A program made the position numbers and the translations under genes. The notes under the pieces were generated by a model. That model did not search any database and was not told where the DNA came from. It was given only the letters and a program-made list of their open reading frames with translations. Of a stretch of DNA of 5,257 bases, positions 1 to 4,705 are shown one piece after another; the stretch's first letter is position 1, and each line of letters opens with the position of its first letter. The stretch is from Elstera litoralis. Lineage in GTDB: Bacteria > Pseudomonadota > Alphaproteobacteria > Elsterales > Elsteraceae. Location of the stretch: contig NZ_LAJY01000160.1 in NCBI RefSeq assembly GCF_000963705.1, forward strand, positions 1 to 5,257, read 5' to 3'.

Positions 1-1145
1 CCTTCGCGGATAGCGAAGCGCAAGCCTTCGTCCATCGCGATCGGTTGGATGAGTTCCACATCCATCGACACGTTATCGCCCGGCATGACCATTTCGGTGC
101 CTTCCGGCAGCGACACGTTCCCGGTGACATCCGTGGTACGGAAGTAGAACTGCGGACGATAGTTGGTGAAGAACGGCGTGTGACGACCGCCTTCTTCTTT
201 CGTCAGAATATAGGCTTCCGCCTTGAACTTGGTGTGCGGCGTGATCGAGCCGGGAGCTGCCAGAACCTGACCGCGTTCCACGTCTTCACGCTTCGTGCCG
301 CGCAGCAGCGCGCCGATATTGTCGCCCGCCTGGCCGCTATCGAGCAGCTTGCGGAACATTTCAACGCCGGTCACCGTCGTCTTCACCGTGGTCTTCAGAC
401 CGACGATTTCGACTTCTTCACCGACCTTCACAATGCCGCGTTCAACGCGACCCGTGACCACCGTGCCGCGACCCGAGATCGAGAACACGTCTTCGATCGG
501 CATCAGGAACGGACGATCCACCGGGCGTTCCGGCTGCGGAATGTACGCGTCGACTTCGGCCATCAGCTTCAGAATAGCGTCGCGGCCGAGTTCCGGCTGC
601 TTGTCTTCCAGCGCGCAGAGGGCCGAGCCCTTCACGATCGGAATATCATCGCCGGGGAACTGGTAGGACGACAGCAGCTCGCGCACTTCCATTTCAACCA
701 GTTCGAGCAGATCGGGATCATCGACCATGTCGCACTTGTTGAGGAACACCACCAGCGACGGCACGCCGACCTGACGGGCCAGAAGAATATGTTCGCGCGT
801 CTGCGGCATCGGGCCGTCAGCGGCCGACACAACCAGAATCGCGCCGTCCATCTGCGCCGCGCCGGTAATCATGTTCTTCACATAATCGGCGTGGCCGGGG
901 CAATCGACGTGCGCATAATGGCGGTTCGCGGTTTCATATTCGACGTGCGCCGTCGAAATCGTGATCCCGCGCGCCTTTTCTTCCGGCGCCTTGTCGATCT
1001 GATCGTACGCCGTGAAGGTCGCCCCGCCCGATTCCGCCAAAATCTTCGTGATCGCGGCCGTCAGCGAGGTCTTCCCATGATCGACGTGACCAATCGTGCC
1101 GATGTTGCAATGCGGCTTGTTCCGCTCAAATTTAGCCTTCGCCAT
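1..1145 (-). CDS. tuf: Elongation factor Tu (3' end cut by window edge)
   Basis: EF-Tu is the GTPase that carries aminoacyl-tRNA to the ribosomal A site in the cytoplasm. Translating the minus strand from the ATG at 1145-1143 gives MAKAKFERNKPHCN and then every expected G-domain element: GHVDHGKT (residues 19-26), the switch I stretch RGITI (59-63), DCPGHADY (81-88, with the catalytic His85) and NKCD (136-139). The later domains 2 and 3 follow, with motifs such as GRGTVVTGRVERG and TDVTGNV. There are 381 complete codons; the usual length is about 396, so only the last ~15 residues (after LRFAIREG) lie outside the window. The start is preceded by GAGGA (1158-1162) with a rather long 12-base spacer. 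The gene is the last visible member of a tRNA-Tyr / tRNA-Gly / tuf unit and is probably co-transcribed with the tRNAs; no separate promoter is obvious in the 96-base gap. Confidence 0.97.
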   Translation of the reverse strand, partial: MAKAKFERNKPHCNIGTIGHVDHGKTSLTAAITKILAESGGATFTAYDQIDKAPEEKARGITISTAHVEYETANRHYAHVDCPGHADYVKNMITGAAQMDGAILVVSAADGPMPQTREHILLARQVGVPSLVVFLNKCDMVDDPDLLELVEMEVRELLSSYQFPGDDIPIVKGSALCALEDKQPELGRDAILKLMAEVDAYIPQPERPVDRPFLMPIEDVFSISGRGTVVTGRVERGIVKVGEEVEIVGLKTTVKTTVTGVEMFRKLLDSGQAGDNIGALLRGTKREDVERGQVLAAPGSITPHTKFKAEAYILTKEEGGRHTPFFTNYRPQFYFRTTDVTGNVSLPEGTEMVMPGDNVSMDVELIQPIAMDEGLRFAIRE

Positions 1146-1157
1146 GAACTGGAGACT

Positions 1158-1162
1158 TCCTC
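1158..1162 (-). promoter_or_regulatory. Ribosome binding site of tuf
   Basis: On the minus strand GAGGA lies 12 bases before the ATG of tuf. It is the only purine-rich match near the start and supports the MAKAKF start, which is also the family's normal N-terminus. The spacer is longer than the typical 5-9 bases. Confidence 0.6.
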
Positions 1163-1241
1163 TAAACCAAGGGGGTAACGACCACGGATGGGTCCAACGG
1201 TGGGCGACTGCTCGCGTCGGATCGTAAGCTGCGGGCGGCGC

Positions 1242-1315
1242 TGGAGCGGGTGAAGGGAATCGAACCCTCACAACCAGCTTGGAAGGCTGGGGCTCTACCG
1301 TTGAGCTACACCCGC
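1242..1315 (-). tRNA. tRNA-Gly (anticodon TCC)
   Basis: The minus strand folds as a complete cloverleaf. The acceptor stem is GCGGGTG / CACCCGC and the D arm is GCTC-AACGGTA-GAGC. The anticodon stem is CCAGC / GCTGG with loop CTTCCAA (anticodon TCC at 1281-1283). The T arm is GAGGG-TTCGATT-CCCTT with one G-U pair, the discriminator is T, and the 3' CCA is encoded (1242-1244). It reads GGA/GGG glycine codons. It lies between tRNA-Tyr and tuf, the same order as in the classical tyrU-glyT-thrT-tufB operon of enterobacteria but without a tRNA-Thr gene. Length is 74 bases including CCA. Confidence 0.97.
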
Positions 1316-1366
1316 CAGATCCGCGACCGAACAGCACCAATCCATACGCCAGCAGCGGTCCGCAAT

Positions 1367-1405
1367 CGTTGATTCAGACGAACTTAACATTCTTCTGAAT
1401 CAGCG
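1367..1405 (-). repeat. Inverted repeat in the tRNA-Tyr / tRNA-Gly spacer
   Basis: TGATTCAG (1370-1377) and CTGAATCA (1395-1402) are perfect 8-base inverted copies separated by 17 bases. Two more pairs form beyond a single mismatch (1367-1368 with 1404-1405). In the tRNA precursor this could form a stem-loop and act as a processing element. There is no T-tract after it on either strand, so it is not a convincing intrinsic terminator. Confidence 0.5.
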
Positions 1406-1430
1406 TTTACGACCGCTTGCGGTGTGCCGC

Positions 1431-1448
1431 AGTCCGGCAAACCGGACT
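1431..1448 (-). repeat. Compact hairpin just downstream of tRNA-Tyr
   Basis: AGTCCGG-CAAA-CCGGACT is a perfect 7-base-pair, GC-rich stem with a 4-base loop. On the minus strand it begins 11 bases after the encoded CCA of tRNA-Tyr. No T-run follows, so it is more likely a structure in the tRNA precursor (guiding 3' trimming or endonuclease cleavage) than a terminator. Its role is inferred from position only. Confidence 0.55.
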
Positions 1449-1459
1449 TCTAGGAACCT

Positions 1460-1545
1460 TGGTGGAGGGAGTTGGATTTGAACCAACGTAGACATTCGTC
1501 GGCAGATTTACAGTCTGCTGCCATTGACCGCTCGGCCACCCCTCC
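1460..1545 (-). tRNA. tRNA-Tyr (anticodon GTA)
   Basis: The minus strand folds as a class II tRNA with a long variable arm. The acceptor stem is GGAGGGG / TCCCTCC with a terminal G-U pair. The anticodon stem is GCAGA / TCTGC with loop CTGTAAA (GTA at 1509-1511). The T arm is GTTGG-TTCAAAT-CCAAC, the discriminator is A, and the CCA is encoded (1460-1462). Length is 86 bases, normal for bacterial tRNA-Tyr. It is the first gene after the promoter at 1591-1618 and is followed by tRNA-Gly and tuf. Confidence 0.97.
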
Positions 1546-1753
1546 CAGGGTTCCCGGACGATTGTTGCCAACCGCCGCGACGGAGAGGGGATTATTGGAT
1601 TACCCCCCCGCCTGTCAATCAATATGAGCATTCGGAGTCCTGTTTCGGGCGGTTTTATGACAAAGCCCCGCCCCGTTAATCCCTTGCTCCGGTGGCCGCG
1701 CCAGCGCAAACTAGCGCCCTCTTTGTCTCCTATTTGTGACTTGACTGCGCCCC
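1546..1753. other. Divergent intergenic region between tRNA-Tyr and rlmB
   Basis: This 208-base gap holds the tRNA/tuf promoter at its tRNA side. Nearer the middle is a GC-rich imperfect hairpin, GGGCGG (1647-1652) with CCGCCC (1668-1673), with a 15-base loop and no T-run. I could not identify a convincing promoter or ribosome binding site for rlmB on the plus strand. No small ORF in it looks real. Confidence 0.5.
1591..1618 (-). promoter_or_regulatory. Sigma-70-type promoter of the tRNA-Tyr / tRNA-Gly / tuf unit
   Basis: On the minus strand a perfect -35 box TTGACA (1613-1618) is followed, after 16 bases, by AATAAT (1591-1596), which matches five of six positions of the -10 consensus. Transcription would start near 1584, leaving about 39 bases before tRNA-Tyr. 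The bases right after the -10 are CCCCTCTCCG, a GC-rich discriminator. Such discriminators are typical of stable-RNA promoters under growth-rate or ppGpp control; that this one is so controlled is inference. It is the best promoter match in the intergenic region and is oriented away from rlmB. Confidence 0.75.
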
Positions 1754-2617
1754 ATGCCCCCATCCCGTCCGCCGCGTTCCCCCGCTTCCCGAGGCCCCCG
1801 GCCCAATCCATCGTCGCCCGGCAAGAGCCCACCCCCGGAGACCCGCCGCGACGAGGCCCCGCGCGGTCGCCGGGGCGGCGGTCGTAGCGACGGCGGATCG
1901 AACCAGAACTGGCTGTTCGGCCATCATGCGGTGCGCGCCGCCCTCGCCAACCCCGACCGCACCTGCCGTCAACTGCTGCTAACCCCGGAAGCGGCGAAGG
2001 ATTGGATGGAGGCAGGCCTAACCCCGACCATCGTCGACCGCACCGAGATCGACCGGCACGTGCCCGCCGGTGCGGTGCATCAGGGCGTCGCGCTGCTGGC
2101 CGATCCGTTGCCGGAACTGGCGCTGGAAGACGTGCTGTTTTCCGCCGCGCCCGACGCGCTGTTCGTACTGCTCGACCAAGTCACCGACCCCCATAATGTC
2201 GGCGCGATTCTGCGCTCCTGCGCCGTGTTCGGCGTGACGGCGCTGATTATGCCGGATCGCAATGCCGCGACCGCGACAGGCACGCTGGCGAAAACCGCCT
2301 CGGGCGCTTTGGAAGCCGTGCCGGTGGTGCGCGTCGTCAACCTCTCGCGCACGATCCGCCAGCTCCAAGAGGCGGATGTTTGGGTGATCGGCCTCGAAGG
2401 CATCGCCGAAAAGCCGCTGGAAGCCGTGCTGCGCCCCGGCCGCATCGCCCTCGTGCTCGGGGCCGAAGGGCCGGGCCTGCGGCGCTTGACCGGCGAGACC
2501 TGCGATACCCTCGGGCATCTTCCGACGGCGGGCGAGTTCGCCTCGCTGAACGTGTCGAACGCCGCCGCCGTCGCCCTCTATGCGACGCGGCGGGTTTTGG
2601 CGGGTGGTGCTGCCTGA
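1754..2617 (+). CDS. rlmB: 23S rRNA (guanosine-2'-O)-methyltransferase, SpoU/TrmH family
   Basis: Members of this family transfer a methyl group from SAM to a ribose 2'-OH; RlmB modifies G2251 in the peptidyl-transferase loop of 23S rRNA. The 287-residue product starts with about 50 Pro/Arg/Ser/Gly-rich, probably disordered residues. A substrate-binding domain follows from about NWLFGHHAV (52-60) to 125, and then the knotted SPOUT domain with all three signature motifs: DQVTDPHNVGAILR (141-154, key Asn148 and Arg154), IALVLGAEGPG (231-241, Glu238) and SLNVSNAAAVALY (264-276). The ATG at 1754 is chosen because an in-frame stop lies at 1742 and no other ATG fits; no clear ribosome binding site precedes it. 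The basic tail is a common extension in alphaproteobacterial members and may bind RNA. The stop overlaps the start of the next gene (TGATG). Exact substrate within the RlmB/TrmH family rests on context and domain layout. Confidence 0.93.
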   Translation: MPPSRPPRSPASRGPRPNPSSPGKSPPPETRRDEAPRGRRGGGRSDGGSNQNWLFGHHAVRAALANPDRTCRQLLLTPEAAKDWMEAGLTPTIVDRTEIDRHVPAGAVHQGVALLADPLPELALEDVLFSAAPDALFVLLDQVTDPHNVGAILRSCAVFGVTALIMPDRNAATATGTLAKTASGALEAVPVVRVVNLSRTIRQLQEADVWVIGLEGIAEKPLEAVLRPGRIALVLGAEGPGLRRLTGETCDTLGHLPTAGEFASLNVSNAAAVALYATRRVLAGGAA

Positions 2618-3742
2618 TGGGTTGGCGGGCGGCGCTTCTCGGCAGCCTTCTGGCAGCCTCCGGCCCAGCAACGGCGATCGTGCCGCAGCCGCAGCCCCCT
2701 GCGATGGTGAAAGCGCAAGCGCAGCTTCCCGGCGAAGCGCCTGCGCCCGCCGCCGAGCCCGCCAAGGAAGCCCCCGCCTTACGCTCTATACCTCCTTCGA
2801 TCCCCAGCGACTCGCCGCCCTTCTCGCGGAATTTCAGAAGAACAGCGGCATTCAGGTTCAGGTCGAGATGGATCAGGCGGACCTGCTGCTAGGCCGCTTG
2901 TTACGCGAAGGCGCGACCACCGCCGCCGATGTGGTGCTGCTCCCCACCCTTACCCGCGCCGAGCGGGCGGCCACGGCGGGGCTGTTCGTGCCCGTCACCA
3001 TCCCCGATATCGATAAGGCGATCCCCGCCGCCTACCGCGACCCCGGCGGGCGCTGGATTGCCGTAACCGGCTTCGTTCGGGCTGCCGTGGGGCTGGCCGA
3101 GAAGGTGAAAGCGTCGGACCTCGCCCGTTACGATGATTTGGCGAAACCTGCGTTCAAGGGCCGCCTGTGCTTGCCGCCGCTGGGGCGGCTCGCCAGCCGC
3201 TCCTTCCTCGCGACCCAGATGATCCCCGACCCGATGGCCGCCGAAACCTGGCTGAAAGGCGTCACTGCCAATGCCGTGGTCCTGCCGCCGGAAACCGCCG
3301 CCCCGGTGCCCGACGCCGAAGACCGCCCGCTGGTCCAGGCCCTAATCGACGGCAAATGCGACGTGGCGCTGATCGGCAGCCGTACCCTCGCCCGGCTTTC
3401 TGATAAGGGCGACGATCCCCTGCGCCCGGCCCTCGATAAGCTCGCCGTGAGTTTCCCAACCTTGGGCGAAGGGCGCGGCACGCCGGTGGACGTTGTCACC
3501 ATCGGCGCGACCCAGGCGACCGGACGGCGCGAGGCCGCCGCGAAGCTGATGAGCTACCTCACCTCGGACACCGGGCAACGCCTGCTCGCCGAAGCCCTCT
3601 GGGGCTACCCGCTGAAACCGGGCACGCCGCTCTCGAACCCCGTGACCCGCTGGGGACCGTTTAAGGCCGACCCGACGCCGCTCTCGCACCTGCTGCCGCT
3701 GCTGCCGCAGGCGGCGGCGCTGGCGGACGGTGGGGGATGTAG
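2617..3742 (+). CDS. Secreted ABC-type ferric-iron-like solute-binding protein, apparently frameshifted
   Basis: The start ATG (2617-2619) overlaps the rlmB stop, implying translational coupling. It opens a Sec signal peptide (MGWRAALLGSLLAAS...ATA, residues 1-20) and a Pro/Ala/Gln-rich linker to EAP (residues 51-53). The binding domain is in the -1 frame from LTLYTSF (2778 on) and matches family-1 solute-binding proteins of the FutA/AfuA type: RDPGGRWIAVTGFVRAAVG, a DL.RYDDLAKPAFKGRLCLP stretch, GECDVA-like GKCDVALI, GRGTPVDVVTIGAT and WGPFKADPTPLS. The frames join at five C (2771-2775); one more C would give EAPRLTLYTSF. As read, the domain frame stays open to 3965, antisense to the PIN toxin gene, but homology ends near ALADGGG (3737), and TAG at 3740-3742 is reached by a second -1 step, at five G (3732-3736). 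Restored length is 375 residues, near the family size plus the linker. Tyrosines that bind iron in FutA are absent (Arg256-Thr257 and Ala193). No permease or ATPase gene is in view. It may be a pseudogene, a sequencing artefact, or recoded. Confidence 0.7.
2771..2775 (+). other. Apparent -1 frameshift site in the binding-protein gene
   Basis: Codons read GAA GCC CCC GCC TTA in the signal-peptide frame. Slipping back one base on CCC gives CGC CTT ACG CTC TAT, which enters the conserved domain frame. A lost base in the C-run or a true slip would look the same. No obvious downstream pseudoknot or upstream Shine-Dalgarno-like stimulator was recognised, so programmed frameshifting is not favoured. 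Confidence 0.6.
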
Positions 3743-3743
3743 G

Positions 3744-4169
3744 CTAGACGGCGGCGCACTCAATGGCATGAACATGCCCGGCGTCGGCGTAGCGCAAGAT
3801 TTTCTTGTCGCCAGTCATGATCGGAATGCCCATCGCCCGCGCGGTTGCAATCAGCAGTCGGTCGGCAGGATCTTTGTGAAGGTCGCCCGGAAGCAGATAG
3901 GCAGCAATCGCCATGCCCCCTGTAAAAGGGGCTTCGGCAATTCCCGGCAGGGCCAGAAGGCGTGAATACCAAGCCAGCGGATCGGACAGGCATTCGAGTT
4001 TGCCCGCTTGTCCGAGAATGCCAATTTCCCACCCCGTAATAGGAGAGATGAATATTCCGGCGTGCGCCGACGCGAAAAGCCTCTCTAAGGATACCTCGCT
4101 CAACGCGCCTTCTGCGAACCAAAGCGCGGCGCAGGTATCGAGCAGAATCCCCGTGGCGGCCAAGCTCAT
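3744..4169 (-). CDS. vapC: VapC-type PIN-domain ribonuclease toxin
   Basis: A 141-residue PIN-domain protein, the usual size for a VapC toxin. These are metal-dependent endoribonucleases that cut tRNA, rRNA or mRNA when not bound by their antitoxin. The acidic catalytic set is visible: Asp11 in LLDTCAALW, Glu48 in GWEIGIL, Asp103 in HKDPADRLLIATA, and Asp121 in IMTGDKKIL. The start ATG (4169-4167) shares four bases (ATGA) with the stop of the upstream antitoxin gene, a standard arrangement for coupled antitoxin-toxin translation; no separate ribosome binding site is evident. The stop TAG (3744-3746) lies one base beyond a possible native stop of the convergent binding-protein gene. All active-site residues are present, so the toxin should be intact. 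GC is visibly lower than in the flanking genes, consistent with horizontal arrival. RNA target cannot be told from sequence. Confidence 0.92.
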   Translation of the reverse strand: MSLAATGILLDTCAALWFAEGALSEVSLERLFASAHAGIFISPITGWEIGILGQAGKLECLSDPLAWYSRLLALPGIAEAPFTGGMAIAAYLLPGDLHKDPADRLLIATARAMGIPIMTGDKKILRYADAGHVHAIECAAV

Positions 4170-4438
4170 CGGTGCAGAATCCCAAGTTCGGCGTCCATTA
4201 CCCCCTCGAAGGCCGGTTCGGTCAGGTCAACCCCCTCGGCGATCACTATGGACCCACGCAACGCGCCATAGGCCGCGCGCAAGGCTTCTGCGGTTGTCTG
4301 CGGCGGCTTCATGACGGCGACGGGCTTTCCGCGTTTCGTCAGAACCAGTTCACCGATCTCATGTCGATCCAGCCGGTCGATATACTCAAGGCAATGCGCC
4401 TTAAACTCGGTCACGCTCAACGTCAGCAGGGGTTCCAT
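4166..4438 (-). CDS. vapB: Phd/YefM-type antitoxin of the VapC toxin
   Basis: A 90-residue antitoxin. Residues 1-45 (MEPLLTLSVTEFKAHCLEYI and then LVLTKRGKPVAVMKP at 31-45) form the Phd/YefM DNA-binding fold, recognised by the Thr/Ser-Val-Thr-Glu-Phe-Lys start and the KRGKPVAV strand. Residues 50-90, with YGALRGSIVI and GVDLTEPAF, look like the flexible part that wraps the PIN toxin. The ATG at 4438-4436 is preferred over the in-frame ATG at 4453 because GGGAGG (4446-4451) sits 7 bases before it; the longer version would place this site inside its own coding sequence. The stop overlaps the toxin start (ATGA). The protein probably represses its own promoter, alone or with toxin, through the palindromes at 4469-4502. 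The symbol vapB follows the toxin partner; the fold is Phd-like rather than AbrB-like. Confidence 0.9.
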   Translation of the reverse strand: MEPLLTLSVTEFKAHCLEYIDRLDRHEIGELVLTKRGKPVAVMKPPQTTAEALRAAYGALRGSIVIAEGVDLTEPAFEGVMDAELGILHR

Positions 4439-4445
4439 CACGGAG

Positions 4446-4451
4446 CCTCCC
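4446..4451 (-). promoter_or_regulatory. Ribosome binding site of the antitoxin gene
   Basis: On the minus strand GGGAGG lies 7 bases before the ATG at 4438. It decides between the two candidate starts in favour of the shorter, 90-residue antitoxin. Confidence 0.75.
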
Positions 4452-4468
4452 AATCAGAACCAAAAAGG

Positions 4469-4487
4469 TGGTCATTATGAATGACCA
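4469..4487. promoter_or_regulatory. Palindrome over the -10 box: probable antitoxin operator
   Basis: TGGTCATT-ATG-AATGACCA is a perfect 8-base inverted repeat around a 3-base centre. The predicted -10 box of the antitoxin promoter lies at its middle, so a bound Phd-type dimer would block RNA polymerase. This is the normal autoregulatory layout of Phd/YefM antitoxins; binding itself is inferred. Confidence 0.7.
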
Positions 4488-4502
4488 TTTACGAGTCGTA
4501 AA
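4474..4502 (-). promoter_or_regulatory. Promoter of the antitoxin-toxin operon
   Basis: On the minus strand TTTACG (4497-4502, four of six to the -35 consensus), a 17-base spacer and CATAAT (4474-4479, five of six to the -10 consensus) form a good sigma-70-type promoter. Start of transcription would be near 4467, about 28 bases before the antitoxin ATG. The -35 lies within the last codons of the upstream 45-codon ORF. Confidence 0.65.
4488..4502. promoter_or_regulatory. Second palindrome, over the -35 box
   Basis: TTTACGA-G-TCGTAAA is a perfect 7-base inverted repeat around one base. It directly abuts the -10 palindrome and contains the -35 box. Its half-site differs from that of the first palindrome, so it may be bound by another protein or by a second form of the antitoxin-toxin complex. 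It also contains the stop codon of the 45-codon ORF. Confidence 0.6.
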
Positions 4503-4626
4503 GAGCTTCTGCCTCCACACGCACTTCCCACGCCTCTTTGAACCCTGGCCGAGACAGCGCACGGGCAACGGCCTCAGCGACCACCAGCGGCACCGGCTCG
4601 AACCGGTCTTCGGTGCCTTTATCCAT
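4489..4626 (-). CDS. Small 45-residue protein of unknown function upstream of the toxin-antitoxin pair
   Basis: From ATG 4626-4624 the minus strand reads MDKGTEDRFEPVPLVVAEAV, continues ARALSRPGFKEAWEVR, and ends at EAEALYDS before TAA (4489-4491). A near-perfect Shine-Dalgarno AAGGAGG (4636-4642) lies 9 bases before the ATG, the best ribosome binding site in this part of the window, which argues that it is translated. The product is acidic, probably helical, with no signal peptide or membrane segment. I do not recognise the family for certain. The stretch ARALSRPGFKEAWE faintly recalls the N-terminal helix of some HigA/XRE-type antitoxins (pattern: Asp/Arg-Pro-x-Phe-Lys/Arg-x-x-Trp/Tyr-Glu), but no helix-turn-helix follows, so it could be a remnant. 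It lies 50 bases before the antitoxin gene on the same strand and its end overlaps that promoter. Confidence 0.6.
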   Translation of the reverse strand: MDKGTEDRFEPVPLVVAEAVARALSRPGFKEAWEVRVEAEALYDS

Positions 4627-4635
4627 GCGCCTTAA

Positions 4636-4642
4636 CCTCCTT
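4636..4642 (-). promoter_or_regulatory. Strong ribosome binding site of the 45-codon ORF
   Basis: On the minus strand AAGGAGG, 9 bases before ATG 4626. It is the main reason to accept the small ORF as a gene. Confidence 0.7.
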
Positions 4643-4648
4643 CAACCG

Positions 4649-4678
4649 CCGCCGCGCAATTTCCAATTCACGCGGCGG
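4649..4678 (-). repeat. GC-rich hairpin in the leader of the 45-codon ORF
   Basis: CCGCCGCG (4649-4656) and CGCGGCGG (4671-4678) are perfect inverted copies. The 14-base loop contains AATT-TCC-AATT, which can extend the stem. In the minus-strand RNA it ends 6 bases before the ribosome binding site, so it could influence translation of the small ORF. There is no T-run for termination on either strand. Confidence 0.5.
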
Positions 4679-4705
4679 ACCTTTCGGACAAACGATTGCA
4701 TAAGC

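Noticed and set aside
45..1178. Long plus-strand open frame of 377 codons, His/Arg/Phe-rich
   Set aside because: It is exactly opposite tuf, whose translation is unmistakable EF-Tu; the long frame is a by-product of tuf's codon bias.
1647..1673. GC-rich hairpin as an intrinsic terminator
   Set aside because: Only six pairs with a 15-base loop and no T-run on either strand, and no gene ends next to it.
1407..1832. Minus-strand open frame of 141 codons
   Set aside because: It runs through tRNA-Tyr and the tRNA promoter and has no recognisable protein features.
2380..2616. Upstream extension of the signal-peptide frame inside rlmB
   Set aside because: The Arg-rich translation is an out-of-frame reading of rlmB; the signal peptide begins at ATG 2617, which overlaps the rlmB stop.
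2018..2671. Minus-strand open frame of 217 codons
   Set aside because: Antisense to rlmB, which has all family motifs; typical shadow frame in GC-rich DNA.
2580..2765. Upstream part of the binding-domain frame as the true N-terminus
   Set aside because: It reads the end of rlmB and then the signal/linker region out of frame, giving Arg/Ala/Ser-rich sequence with no export signal; the real signal is in the other frame.
4439..4453. Longer antitoxin start at ATG 4453 (MGGSV extension)
   Set aside because: The GGGAGG ribosome binding site would fall in its second and third codons; the ATG at 4438 is correctly spaced.
4172..4480. Plus-strand open frame of 102 codons opposite the antitoxin gene
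   Set aside because: Antisense to a clear Phd/YefM antitoxin with a ribosome binding site; no features of its own.
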